Below are positions 51,242 to 63,883 of a stretch of 64,000 nt of DNA, piece after piece. Each line of letters starts with the position of its first letter. Positions within the stretch are counted from its first letter, which is position 1. The position numbers and the translations under genes were made by a program. The notes beneath the pieces are model-generated. The model ran no database searches. It was not told the origin of the DNA and was given only the letters and a program-made list of their open reading frames with translations. This DNA is from Deinococcus carri (GTDB taxonomy: Bacteria > Deinococcota > Deinococci > Deinococcales > Deinococcaceae). Location of the stretch: NCBI RefSeq assembly GCF_039545055.1, contig NZ_BAABRP010000008.1, forward strand, positions 93,955-157,954, read 5' to 3'.

Positions 51242-52146
51242 GTCTCCTCCTGCTGCGCTGCCAGCGCCGCCCCGATCACGCCCGCCTCGGTGCCGAGCTG
51301 GGCGCGGCGGATCGTGACGGGGGCAAAGGCGGCGGCGTACTCGTCGGCGGCCGCCTGAATTCCCCCGAAAAAGGCGTCTCCCACGCTCGCCACGCCACCG
51401 CCGAGCACAAACACCTCGGGGTCGAGGAGCTTCTGGAGGTCGGCCAGCGCCACGCCGATGTACTTCAGCGCCCGGTCCACGATGCGCCGGGCGGCGGGAT
51501 GGCCCTGGGCGGCCAGCGCAAAGGCCTCGGCGGTACTCACGTCGCGGTTCAGGGCGTAGCTGGCGTCACGGGCGATGGCGGTGCCGCTGGCGACCGCCTC
51601 CAGCGCCCCGTCGAGGCCCGCGCCGCTCACCGGGCCGCCGGGCACCACGGTCAGATGCCCGAGTTCCCCGGCGATGCCGTGCCGCCCGCGCCACAGCCGC
51701 CCCCCCAGCACGATCCCCGCGCCGATGCCGGTGCTGACGGTCACGTACACGCTGCTGCTGGTGCCGCGCGCCGCGCCCAGGTGTGCCTCGGCCAGGGCGG
51801 CGGCCTTCGCGTCGTTTTCCAGCACCACGCGCTGCCCCAGGCGCTCCTCCAGGCCGTCCACCAGCGGCACGTCCGTGAAGCCGTAGATGTTCGGCGCGAA
51901 GCGGACGCGGGTGCGCTCCACGTTCAGGGGACCGGGCACGCCCACGCCCACCCGCACCGCCTCCGGGTGCTGTTCCTGGAGGGCGCGGACCCGCGCGGCC
52001 ACCGCGTCCAGCACCGCCTCCCAGCCGGTTTCCGGCGTGGGCTGCACCTGCCGGTCGTGCAGTTCCTCGCCGCGCAGGACCCCGCTGGCGATCTTGGTGC
52101 CGCCCACGTCCACGCCGATGCTGACCTGTTCTGCTGCTTGCGTCAC
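51238..52146 (-). CDS. ROK family sugar kinase (glucokinase-like), zinc cysteines absent
   Basis: 302 aa from GTG 52146 ([20 protein letters not shown]). ATP-binding [16 protein letters not shown], sugar-site [37 protein letters not shown] and [20 protein letters not shown] are ROK motifs, and the catalytic Asp (ENDAKA) is present. The zinc-finger CxCGxxGCLE of typical ROK glucokinases is replaced by [16 protein letters not shown], with no cysteines. Glucose or a related hexose is the probable substrate. Co-transcribed with mgsA. A longer upstream frame has no family features. Confidence 0.9.
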   Translation of the reverse strand: MTQAAEQVSIGVDVGGTKIASGVLRGEELHDRQVQPTPETGWEAVLDAVAARVRALQEQHPEAVRVGVGVPGPLNVERTRVRFAPNIYGFTDVPLVDGLEERLGQRVVLENDAKAAALAEAHLGAARGTSSSVYVTVSTGIGAGIVLGGRLWRGRHGIAGELGHLTVVPGGPVSGAGLDGALEAVASGTAIARDASYALNRDVSTAEAFALAAQGHPAARRIVDRALKYIGVALADLQKLLDPEVFVLGGGVASVGDAFFGGIQAAADEYAAAFAPVTIRRAQLGTEAGVIGAALAAQQEET

Positions 52147-52246
52147 TCTGCTTGCCTCCACCTGCTTGTCTCGTGGCCCTCTGCTGTTTGGGAGCGTTTC
52201 CAGTCTAATAGCGCTCGGGGGTCCGGCTCCGCCCTGCCCAGGAGCG

Positions 52247-52528
52247 TCAGGACTGTTCTGGCTCGCCCTCTGCGCCCAGCAGCGCCAGCGCCTCGGGAAG
52301 CTGGACCTGGGGCACATAGAGGCCCACGTCGCCCATGTAGCCGCCCGTCTCGATCTCGATCACCGGGCTGCCCATCGCCCACTGAAAGGGCGTGCGGACC
52401 ACGCTGACCACGCCACCCGCCGAGAGGGTGCGCCGCCAGCCCTCCGCCAGCAGGCGCGGCAGGGTATCGAGGCGCACCCACACGTCGCCCTGATACAGCA
52501 CCTGATCCTCGTACTGCGCGCGGCTCAT
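52247..52528 (-). CDS. Small conserved protein of unknown function
   Basis: 93 aa: MSRAQYEDQVLYQGDVWVRL, TLPRLLAEGWRRTLSAGGVV, MGSPVIEIETGGYMGDVGLY, VQLPEALALLGAEGEPEQ. Likely a compact alpha/beta protein; I recognise no family. Its ATG overlaps the stop of the thioesterase gene (ATGA), and ends and composition suggest it is translated after it. The coupling hints at a joint task, but none can be named. Confidence 0.75.
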   Translation of the reverse strand: MSRAQYEDQVLYQGDVWVRLDTLPRLLAEGWRRTLSAGGVVSVVRTPFQWAMGSPVIEIETGGYMGDVGLYVPQVQLPEALALLGAEGEPEQS

Positions 52529-52983
52529 CCGGGCAGGCTTTCCCGCGCCAGGAGGGGCGCAAAGGCCGCGTGCAGGCCGGACGGCAGCGGCTCGGGGCGG
52601 TGTTCGGCGTCCACCCGCACCTGCACGGTCCGGGCATAGGCGCAGGGCACCCCGTCGGCACACAGGCGCGAGACGACCGTCCAGCTGGTGCGGCCCACCC
52701 GCTCCACCAGCGAGTCCACGGTCGCAGTCTGCCCCCAGCGCACCTCGCGGCGGTAGTCGAGTTCCAGCCGGGCAATCACCGAGCGGTCCTCGCGGTCCCG
52801 GACGCCCAGCTCGCGCATCATGATCACCCGCGACGTTTCGAGGTACTGCACGTAGACGGCGTTGTTCAGGTGGCCCATCGCGTCGATGTCGCCGTAGCGC
52901 ATCTGAATCTGCGTGTGGTGCGCGCGTGCCCAGTCCAGGGCCGCGAGGGCGTCCGCAGCGGCACGGGGGTCGGTGTGGCTCAT
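52525..52983 (-). CDS. Acyl-CoA thioesterase, 4HBT (hotdog) family
   Basis: 152 aa. Hotdog-fold thioesterase: QMRYGDIDAMGHLNNAVYVQ carries the Asp and HxN motif of YbgC/4-hydroxybenzoyl-CoA thioesterases, then YLETSRVIMMRELG and LELDYRREVRWGQTATVDSL. It cleaves an acyl-CoA or acyl-ACP; the chain type is unknown. CATAAT sits 7 bases before the ATG at 52983, so that start fits a leaderless mRNA; the nearby ATG at 52992 would overlap the -10 box. Confidence 0.92.
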   Translation of the reverse strand: MSHTDPRAAADALAALDWARAHHTQIQMRYGDIDAMGHLNNAVYVQYLETSRVIMMRELGVRDREDRSVIARLELDYRREVRWGQTATVDSLVERVGRTSWTVVSRLCADGVPCAYARTVQVRVDAEHRPEPLPSGLHAAFAPLLARESLPG

Positions 52984-53040
52984 GGTCACCATTATGCGGC
53001 CCGCGCCTTCCCCCGCTGTTCCTCACGTCTGGAACGCTGG

Positions 53041-53163
53041 AGCATTTGTCAAAAAGAAGGTTTCTTTTTGACCGAGCGGAGCGAGTGAAATAAGAAGAGC
53101 GTCTGGGAGAATGGAGCCGTTGGAGGTGTTTTCCCTCCAACGGCGTAATTCGGACAGATGCTC
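53041..53163 (+). repeat. Family S element between divergent genes
   Basis: 5' arm AGCATTTG, hairpin I GTCAAAAAGAA/TTTCTTTTTGAC (11-12 bp), box GAGCGGAGCGAG, middle arm AGAGCGTCTG, AATGGA, hairpin II GCCGTTGGAGG/CCTCCAACGGC with loop TGTTTTC, GTAATTCGGA, 3' arm CAGATGCTCT. The 3' end touches the -10 box of the following FtsB-like gene. Confidence 0.9.
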
Positions 53164-53176
53164 TATGCTTTGGCGC

Positions 53177-53557
53177 ATGACTCCGCCCGACCCGCCTCTG
53201 CCGCCGCGCCGGGACCTGCGGGCGTCCTGGCGTCAGATGCAGCGGCTGCCGGTCACGCTGATGATCACCAGTCTGCTCGCGGGCCTGGGCATCGTGCAGC
53301 TCACCTTTCAGCTCGGCAACCTGACCTACCGCACCCTCACCTGGCGGCACGAGACGCAGGCCACCGATGCCCGCATCCGGGCGCTGGAACGCGACGTGCG
53401 CGTGTTGCGCGACGCCGAACGCGCCGCGAACGACCCCGCCTACCTGGAGGTGCTGGCCCGCTGCCAGGGCTTCGTGGGTGCCCAGGAGGACGTGGTGGTG
53501 GCCAAGGGCGCGCCCGAGGTGTCCGGCGAGAGCTGCAAGACGCTGCGCCTGCCCTGA
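53177..53557 (+). CDS. FtsB/FtsL-like septum formation protein
   Basis: 126 aa: short cytoplasmic start rich in Pro and Arg, one transmembrane helix (LPVTLMITSLLAGLGIVQLT, about 24-44), then a coiled coil (RHETQATDARIRALERDVRV, about 59-85) and a small C-terminal part with two Cys. This is the plan of FtsB/DivIC/FtsL proteins, which link FtsQ and FtsW/I at the division site. Sequence is too divergent for a firm call. TATGCT ends 7 bases before the ATG (leaderless). The upstream in-frame region is repeat. Confidence 0.6.
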   Translation: MTPPDPPLPPRRDLRASWRQMQRLPVTLMITSLLAGLGIVQLTFQLGNLTYRTLTWRHETQATDARIRALERDVRVLRDAERAANDPAYLEVLARCQGFVGAQEDVVVAKGAPEVSGESCKTLRLP

Positions 53558-53657
53558 ACCGCGCCTGCCCTGGGGTGTGGCTGGCCTGAGTTTTGCCCGG
53601 CCTGGGTGCTCCGGCCCAGCATGAGAAATCCCGGGATGGTGGTGGGGAATCAGGTAA

Positions 53658-53680
53658 TGGCCCCGGCCCCGGCCCCGGCG
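53658..53680. repeat. Short GGCCCC tandem repeat
   Basis: About four copies of the hexamer GGCCCC/CCCCGG just before cutA. It may vary in copy number; no function is assigned. Confidence 0.4.
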
Positions 53681-53695
53681 TATGCTGCGGGGACT

Positions 53696-54016
53696 ATGTC
53701 ACTCGTCGTTCTGGTTACGGTCCCCCCCGAACGCGCGCAGGAACTGGCCCGGACGCTGGTCCATGAACGGCTGGCGGGCTGCGTGAACGTGATGGGCGGC
53801 ATCCACAGCATCTACCGCTGGGAGGGCGAGTTGGTCGAGGACCCCGAGACCCTGCTGCTGATCAAGACCACCGGCGAGCGTTACCCGGAACTCGAAGCCC
53901 GCATCCAGGCCATGCACCCCTACGAGGTGCCCGAGATCATCGCCCTGCCCTTCGACCGGGCGCTTCCCGAGTTCCAGAGCTGGCTGCTCCGGGCCACCAG
54001 CCTCCAGCCGGAGTGA
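53696..54016 (+). CDS. cutA: CutA1 divalent-ion tolerance protein
   Basis: 106 aa. Small trimeric protein, MSLVVLVTVPPERAQELART, GCVNVMGGIHSIYRWEGELV, LLIKTTGERYPELEARIQAM, HPYEVPEIIALPFDRALPEF. All family motifs are there. CutA1 was linked to copper tolerance in E. coli, and related trimers resemble PII signalling proteins; its true role is unsettled. TATGCT lies 9 bases before the ATG. A family S element starts at its TGA stop codon. Confidence 0.95.
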   Translation: MSLVVLVTVPPERAQELARTLVHERLAGCVNVMGGIHSIYRWEGELVEDPETLLLIKTTGERYPELEARIQAMHPYEVPEIIALPFDRALPEFQSWLLRATSLQPE

Positions 54017-54150
54017 TACGGACTCCGATTGGAAGGTTTACAAGTAAACCTGAAATCCGAGCGGAGCGAGTGGGAGAAAGTACGGATTTCGCGGTATGGA
54101 GCAACAAGCGGCGCTTCCCCGATTGTTGTGGAATTTAGCGAAATCCGTAT
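54016..54150 (+). repeat. Family S element starting at the cutA stop codon
   Basis: 5' arm ATACGGACTCCG, hairpin I GGTTTAC/GTAAACC, GAAATCCG, box GAGCGGAGCGAG, middle arm TACGGATTTCGC, TATGGA, hairpin II CAACAA/TTGTTG, GGAATTTA, 3' arm GCGAAATCCGTA. Middle and 3' arms pair perfectly over 12 bases. The length (135 bp) equals the copy after pheT, but hairpin sequences differ with pairing kept. Confidence 0.93.
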
Positions 54151-54186
54151 GAGGCCGGGAGCAGCGAGGCGTGCCAAAAGCGAACC

Positions 54187-54209
54187 CCCCGCACCTGGCG
54201 GGGAGTTTT
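54187..54209 (+). terminator. Hairpin terminator between cutA and tRNA-Trp
   Basis: CCCCGC-ACCTG-GCGGGG then AGTTTT. It can end cutA transcription on the plus strand, and on the minus strand the same stem follows the tRNA-Trp gene. Confidence 0.65.
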
Positions 54210-54211
54210 CT

Positions 54212-54287
<76 letters not shown>

Positions 54288-54363
54288 CCGGCTGCGGCGC
54301 GGACGTACCCTGACGCGCAAGCCTGAGCAGGATAGCAGAGGGGCGGGGGGCACGCAAGCGGTA

Positions 54364-54585
54364 TTACAGCACCCCGCCGCCCAGCATCAGCCGCAGCGCC
54401 GCCAGGGCCGCGACCACCACGTTGAGGGTGATGGCGCTGCGGTCGCGGGCCAGGGCACCGAAGATCAGGCCCAGCACGGCGGGCGGCAGCACCACCAGCC
54501 AGTTCAGCCAGCCGAAGAGGGGCAGCAGGCCCAGCACCAGGCCCAGCGCGGCGAGAATGCCGAAGATCAGGGAAAGGACGCGCAT
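54364..54585 (-). CDS. Small membrane protein of unknown function
   Basis: 73 aa with two to three hydrophobic segments (LSLIFGILAALGLVLGLLPL, WLVVLPPAVLGLIFGALARD, ITLNVVVAALAALRLMLGGG). It resembles small DUF-type inner-membrane proteins with a Gly-rich turn; I cannot name the family. The ATG at 54585 gives an N-terminus that starts directly with the first helix. Divergent from nth with about 80 bp between starts. Confidence 0.65.
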   Translation of the reverse strand: MRVLSLIFGILAALGLVLGLLPLFGWLNWLVVLPPAVLGLIFGALARDRSAITLNVVVAALAALRLMLGGGVL

Positions 54586-54668
54586 GGCACCGGTACGGGG
54601 TTCGGGGGGCAGAAGTTGCGTCCCCGCCTGACAGACAGCGCCCTGGGAGGGGGTGTAGGCTGCGCCGC

Positions 54669-55334
54669 GTGACCCGCCGCCCCCCCTCCCCACCCCGCCT
54701 GCCGAACGGCGCAAAGGCCCGCGCGCCGCTGGTGCTCTCGGCGCTGGAAACGCTCTACCCGGACGCCCGCACCGAACTGGTGTTCCGCAACCCCTTCGAG
54801 CTGCTGGTCGCCACCGTGCTGAGCGCCCAGGCCACCGACGTGAGCGTGAACGCCGCCACCCCCGCCCTCTTTGCCCGCTACCCCGACGCCGTTGCCATGA
54901 GCCAGGCTGGCCCCGAGGACATCGAGCCGCTGATCCGCACCATCGGCCTGTACCGGGGCAAGGCCCGCAACCTCGCCGCCCTGGCCCGGTTGCTCGTCGA
55001 GCGGCACGGCGGGGAGGTGCCGGACGATTTCGACGCGGTAGTGGCCCTGCCCGGCGCGGGCCGCAAGACTGCCAACGTAGTCCTGAGCAACGCCTACGGC
55101 TTCCCCGCCATCGCGGTGGACACGCATGTGGGCCGCCTCGCCCGCCGCCTGGGCCTCAGCGTGCAGACCAATCCCGACCGGGTGGAACTTGACCTCCAGC
55201 GCCTCTTTCCCCGCGAGCGCTGGGTGTTCCTGCACCACGCGCTGATTCTGCATGGCCGCCGCATCTGCCTGGCCCGCCGGCCGCGGTGTGAGGCGTGTCT
55301 GATGCAGGACTTCTGCCCGAAGGTGGGGGTATGA
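54669..55334 (+). CDS. nth: Endonuclease III
   Basis: 221 aa from GTG 54669. Base-excision DNA glycosylase/AP lyase removing oxidised pyrimidines. Helix-hairpin-helix LPGAGRKTANVVL holds the catalytic Lys, AVDTHVGRLARRLGL the catalytic Asp. The [4Fe-4S] cluster ligands follow the C-x6-C-x2-C-x5-C pattern (CLARRPRCEACLMQDFC). N-terminal 15 residues are Pro/Arg-rich and probably disordered. Deinococci have several Nth paralogues, so this is one of them. Confidence 0.95.
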   Translation: MTRRPPSPPRLPNGAKARAPLVLSALETLYPDARTELVFRNPFELLVATVLSAQATDVSVNAATPALFARYPDAVAMSQAGPEDIEPLIRTIGLYRGKARNLAALARLLVERHGGEVPDDFDAVVALPGAGRKTANVVLSNAYGFPAIAVDTHVGRLARRLGLSVQTNPDRVELDLQRLFPRERWVFLHHALILHGRRICLARRPRCEACLMQDFCPKVGV

Positions 55335-55339
55335 GGGGG

Positions 55340-55402
55340 AACGCGGTAGGCGGTACGCGGTGCGCGGGAACAGACTCCTGCGTACCGCGTACCGCGCACT
55401 GC
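55340..55402. repeat. Family T repeat: GCGGTACGCGGT-type hairpin between nth and MFS gene
   Basis: GCGGTAGGCGGTACGCGGTG pairs with CGTACCGCGTACCGCGCACT around GGGAACAGACTCCTG. Same class as 50792-50841. It follows the nth stop by 6 bases and precedes the MFS start by 20, so it sits in a possible two-gene transcript. Confidence 0.78.
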
Positions 55403-55422
55403 TCCCCGCGCCGGAGCCACAC

Positions 55423-56658
55423 ATGACCTGGCGCTTCTCCCGCCAGCTCTGGCTCTACCTGGCCTCGGCCTTCACCTTCGGGCTGGCGCAGGCGTTCGCG
55501 GCGCTGTTTTTGAATTTCTACCTGCGGGCGTTGGGGCTGGGGGCCGAGTGGCAGGGGCTGGTGAACGCGCTGCCCGCGCTGACGCTGGCCGCTCTCAGCC
55601 TGCCGGCCGTAGCGCTGGCGCGGCGTATCAGCAACGCCCGCACCATCCAGATCGGGAGCGTGCTGAGCCTGGTCGGGGCCGCGCTGCTGGCGCTGGCGGG
55701 CGGGCCGCTGGGGGCCATCGCGGGGGCGCTGGTGCAGGGGGCGGGGGCGGCGCTGCTGGTGGTGTCGGGGTCGCCCTTCATGGCGAACCACAGCGACGAG
55801 AAAAGCCGCGTCACCCTGTTCAGCGTGCAGAGTGCGCTGATGACCGGGGCGGGATTCCTGGGCAACCTGCTGGGCGGGCGGGTGCCGGAGCTGTACGCGG
55901 CAGCCACCGCGACAGCGCCGGACGGATTGAGCGCGCTGCGGGCCGCGCTGGTGGTGTCGGCGGCCTTTCAACTGGCGGGCCTGGTGCCAGTGCTGTTCCT
56001 GCGGCCCAGCGGCAAGCCCCGGCCCCAGGGCCGTTCCTTTGCCGTCCGCGACCGGGCCACCATGGCACGGCTGGTGGCCCCGAACGTGCTGGTGGGGCTG
56101 GGGGCGGGGGCCACCATTCCCTTCCTGAACGTGTTTATCGAGGGCAAGTTCCACGTGGACTACGCCAGCCTGGGCACGCTCTTTGCCTGGACCAGCCTGG
56201 CGACCGCCGTGACGGTGCTGGTGCAGCCGCTGCTGGTGCGGCGGCTGGGGCAGCTTCCCGCCGTGCTGGTCGTGCAGGCCGCGAGTCTGCCCTTCCTGGC
56301 CGTGCTGGGCTTCGCGCCCGCCCTGTGGATGGTCAGCGCGGCCCTCTTTACGCGCGGGGCGCTGATGAACGCGGCGGGGCCGGTCTACAGCGCCTACGCG
56401 ATGACCGCGCTGCCCGACGAGGACCGCCCGATGTACTCCGCCGTCAACACCATCGCCTGGGACCTGGGCTGGGCGGCCAGCAGCCTGCTCAGCGGCGTGG
56501 TGCGCGGCGTGCTGCCCTTTGACGTGGCCTTCCGGGTGCTGTTCGGGTGGACCATCCTGATGTACGCGGGCAGCGTCCTGGCGATCTATCTGGGCCTGTA
56601 CCGCCGGGCGCGGCGCACGTCCCCGACGCCCCGCGCGGCGGGCGGGGGGGTAGACTGA
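55423..56658 (+). CDS. Major facilitator superfamily transporter
   Basis: 411 aa with about twelve hydrophobic segments. The N-terminal half begins MTWRFSRQLWLYLASAFTFG; a loop after helix 2 (VALARRISNARTIQIGSVLS) and the mid-protein loop (LRPSGKPRPQGRSFAVRDRA) match the MFS plan. The last helices hold MTALPDEDRPMYSAVNTIAWDL. Substrate unknown; it could be a drug or sugar exporter. It follows nth and a family T repeat and precedes the zinc-ribbon gene by 5 bp. Confidence 0.87.
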   Translation: MTWRFSRQLWLYLASAFTFGLAQAFAALFLNFYLRALGLGAEWQGLVNALPALTLAALSLPAVALARRISNARTIQIGSVLSLVGAALLALAGGPLGAIAGALVQGAGAALLVVSGSPFMANHSDEKSRVTLFSVQSALMTGAGFLGNLLGGRVPELYAAATATAPDGLSALRAALVVSAAFQLAGLVPVLFLRPSGKPRPQGRSFAVRDRATMARLVAPNVLVGLGAGATIPFLNVFIEGKFHVDYASLGTLFAWTSLATAVTVLVQPLLVRRLGQLPAVLVVQAASLPFLAVLGFAPALWMVSAALFTRGALMNAAGPVYSAYAMTALPDEDRPMYSAVNTIAWDLGWAASSLLSGVVRGVLPFDVAFRVLFGWTILMYAGSVLAIYLGLYRRARRTSPTPRAAGGGVD

Positions 56659-56663
56659 CCCCG

Positions 56664-57380
<717 letters not shown>

Positions 57381-57490
57381 GCGCGGGAAGGGGTGTTTCC
57401 CCCAGTGGGGGCATGCGGCACCGCCCTGGACCCTGCCCCGCCGCACCTCGCGCCCGGCAGCCCCGTTCCCGACAGCGAATTCTTCTGCTC

Positions 57491-57515
57491 CGGCCCCGCT
57501 TTTTCGGCGGGGCCG
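57491..57515 (+). terminator. GC-rich hairpin after the zinc-ribbon gene
   Basis: CGGCCCCGC-TTTTTCG-GCGGGGCCG. A strong hairpin but with no T-run; it separates the upstream transcript from the nrdJ promoter. Confidence 0.55.
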
Positions 57516-57518
57516 CAT

Positions 57519-57548
57519 CTTGTACACCAAAATGGCCAGCCGTACAAG
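57519..57548. promoter_or_regulatory. Inverted repeat upstream of nrdJ promoter
   Basis: CTTGTAC and GTACAAG are perfect 7-bp inverted halves 16 bp apart, and a further TTGTAC begins at 57552 (the -35 hexamer). A regulator bound here could block or activate the nrdJ promoter. It does not resemble the NrdR box I know (ACACWATATHTWG). Confidence 0.5.
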
Positions 57549-57551
57549 CCA

Positions 57552-57580
57552 TTGTACCCCCTGCACCCGAGTGGTACAGT
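57552..57580 (+). promoter_or_regulatory. nrdJ promoter
   Basis: -35 TTGTAC (57552-57557), 17-bp spacer, -10 TACAGT (57575-57580). The 5' leader is about 100 nt and can fold: CCTCAC (57599-57604) pairs with GTGAGG, and CCCGT pairs with ACGGG inside. Confidence 0.7.
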
Positions 57581-57690
57581 CAGCCATCTGAGAGCGGCCT
57601 CACTTCAGGGGCCACCCCGTCCGCTTCCGCACCGCCCTACGGGATGGTGAGGTGTTTTGCTGCCGCTTTGCCCTCAAGGAGTCCTGATTC

Positions 57691-60747
<3,057 letters not shown>

Positions 60748-61002
60748 GGTAGAGAAAATTGCAGCAGAGGCGGGCATGATTCATTCGGCCCGCCTTTCCT
60801 TTTCTACCGAGCGAGGAGGTTCACCTTGCACACCTCTCCCACTTCATGATCACCCTGTCGCTGCCCCTGCTGCTCTCATACACCGAGGAAATCGGCATCA
60901 TCAACCTGCCTGATCTGAATCGTCGGAACCCAATCAGGCCGCCGCGCGGGAGGTTGCCGCCGGGATGAAGTTCTTCCGCATGGCGCTCCTGACGCTAATC
61001 CC
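60748..61002. other. Intergenic region between nrdJ and the sugar dehydrogenase gene
   Basis: 255 bp. GAGCGAGGAGG lies near 60810. A 40-codon frame (60846-60968, MITLSLPLLLSYTEEIGIIN then LPDLNRRNPIRPPRG) has no ribosome site and no known relative that I recognise; it may be a fragment of a lost gene. Confidence 0.4.
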
Positions 61003-62133
61003 TCACCGCCCCAGCCGCAGCACCCGCCCGCTGCCGTATTCGGCCACGTACAGCTCGCCCCCCTCGTCCTCCCCGAAGGTCGAGGGGTTTTCCACGCTGC
61101 CGAGGCGGAGCTTGTTCCAGTTCTGCCCGCTGGCGGGGGCGGCCCACACCGTGCCGCTGCCGAAATCCGCAAAGACGTACTGGCCCTTGAGTGCCGGGAT
61201 GTCCTGCCCCCGGTACACGTAGCCCCCCGTGATGCTCTGGCCCTCGTCCCGCCCGTACACCAGGACAGGGTCGGTGAGGCCCTGGGTGGGGCACCCGCGG
61301 GCCGGGTCGTAGCAACTGCGGCCCTCGCGCAAGCGCCAGCCGTAGTTCTCGCCGCCCTGGCTCGCGCGCGGCTGGCGGTCCACCTCCTCGAAGGCGCTCT
61401 GACCCACGTCCGCGATGATCAGGTCACCCGTGCCCCGGTCAAAGGAGAACCGCCAGGGGTTCCGCAGACCGTAGGCCCAGATATACGGATTGGCCCCCTC
61501 CCGGTTCAGGAAGGGATTGCCGGGCGCGGGCCTCGCCCCGTCGCCGCTCACGTCCAGGCGCAGAAGCTTGCCCAGGGGCGAGGCGAGGTTCTGCGCGTTG
61601 TTCTGCGGGTCGCCGCCGCTGCCGCCGTCGCCCAGGCCCAGGTACAGAAAGCCGTCGGGGCCGAAGGCGAGCTGCCCGCCGTTGTGGTTCGCGTAGGGCT
61701 GCCTGGCGGTCAGGAGAATGCGGGCACTCGCCGGGTCGGCCTGGGTGAAGTCGGGCGTGGCCGTGTAGCGGGCCAGCACCGTATCCCCACCCCGGTCGGT
61801 GTAATGCACGTACAGACGGCGGTTCTGCCGGTACGCGGGGTCAAAGGCCAGGCCCAGCAGCCCCCGCTCGCCGCCCGCGCTGGTCAGGGCGCTGACATCC
61901 AGAAAGGGCTGGGCGCGAACCTGGCCGTTCTGAATCACCCGGACCTGGCCGCCCTGCTGCGTGGCGTATAGCCGCCCCGAGCCGTCCCCCGCGTGCGTGA
62001 GGGTGGTGACCTGGGGCAGGCCGCTCACGAAGGGCGTGAAGTTCACCTGCGGCGTGGCCGGGTCCTGCGCGCAGGCGGGGATGGACAGCAGGGCGGCCAG
62101 GGCCAGCGCCGCGCGGGCAGAGAAGGGCACCAT
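61003..62133 (-). CDS. PQQ-dependent sugar dehydrogenase-like lipoprotein
   Basis: 376 aa. The signal peptide ends in LSIPACAQD, a likely lipobox, so the mature protein would be tethered to the envelope. A six-bladed beta-propeller follows, with GDGSGRLYATQQGGQVRVIQ, GERGLLGLAFDPAYRQNRRL, YANHNGGQLAFGPDGFLYLG, GDGGSGGDPQNNAQNL, YGLRNPWRFSFDRGTGDLII and DVGQSAFEEVD, all typical of the soluble glucose/sorbosone dehydrogenase (GSDH) family. Calcium- and PQQ-binding residues appear present. Hedgehog-interacting-type homologues lack activity, so function needs a test. A longer upstream frame exists; ATG 62133 fits the signal. Confidence 0.9.
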   Translation of the reverse strand: MVPFSARAALALAALLSIPACAQDPATPQVNFTPFVSGLPQVTTLTHAGDGSGRLYATQQGGQVRVIQNGQVRAQPFLDVSALTSAGGERGLLGLAFDPAYRQNRRLYVHYTDRGGDTVLARYTATPDFTQADPASARILLTARQPYANHNGGQLAFGPDGFLYLGLGDGGSGGDPQNNAQNLASPLGKLLRLDVSGDGARPAPGNPFLNREGANPYIWAYGLRNPWRFSFDRGTGDLIIADVGQSAFEEVDRQPRASQGGENYGWRLREGRSCYDPARGCPTQGLTDPVLVYGRDEGQSITGGYVYRGQDIPALKGQYVFADFGSGTVWAAPASGQNWNKLRLGSVENPSTFGEDEGGELYVAEYGSGRVLRLGR

Positions 62134-62250
62134 GAACCAGTGTGCTGGGTTCACGCCGGGCCAAGGGTGAGTTGCCCGCACGAGGCGGGAAGTCCCCCTT
62201 CCCACAACAAAAGAACCGGAGGTTTCCCCCCGGCCCAGTGTTCACAGGCT

Positions 62251-63576
<1,326 letters not shown>

Positions 63577-63883
63577 GGAAAACCTCCACGCCCGCCAGGG
63601 CGGCGAGCGAAGCGAGTAGGAGAGGTTGCGCCCAGACGGAAGTCTGAAGGCGCACCCGGCGCACGTGTGCCGGAAGACTGGAGTCTGGGTGCATTTGGAC
63701 GCTCCTTTCGGTGTCGAAGTCTCCCCGGCGTCAGGGGAGGTTCGCCGCTGCCCCCCGCCTCTCGTCGGAGGCAAAAAGGGCCATAGGTCAAAAAGTATAG
63801 AACACCTGGGTGAGAAGAGGATGCTGGGCCAGCCTCACCGGAGGCCAGGAGTGGAGGGCTGCAAAACACGGCCGGTCGAGGGT
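63577..63883. other. Region between der and the IS1-type transposase end
   Basis: 307 bp without a gene. It contains a family S element (63589-63693), then GCCTC-TCGTC-GGAGGC, an AT-rich patch (AAAAAGTATAGAACACC) likely to include the der promoter on the minus strand, and possibly one end of the IS element; its terminal repeat could not be defined. Confidence 0.5.
63589..63693 (+). repeat. Family S element upstream of der (5' arm absent)
   Basis: Hairpin I CGCCC/GGGCG, box GAGCGAAGCGAG, middle arm TGCGCCCAGAC, hairpin II CCGGC-GCACGTGT-GCCGG, GAAGACTGGA, 3' arm GTCTGGGTGCA. Middle and 3' arms pair over 11 bases with one mismatch. It sits in the der leader, opposite in orientation. Confidence 0.82.

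Noticed and set aside
57581..57690. Cobalamin riboswitch before nrdJ.
   Set aside because: No B12-box-like sequence could be recognised and the leader is shorter than a complete cobalamin riboswitch.
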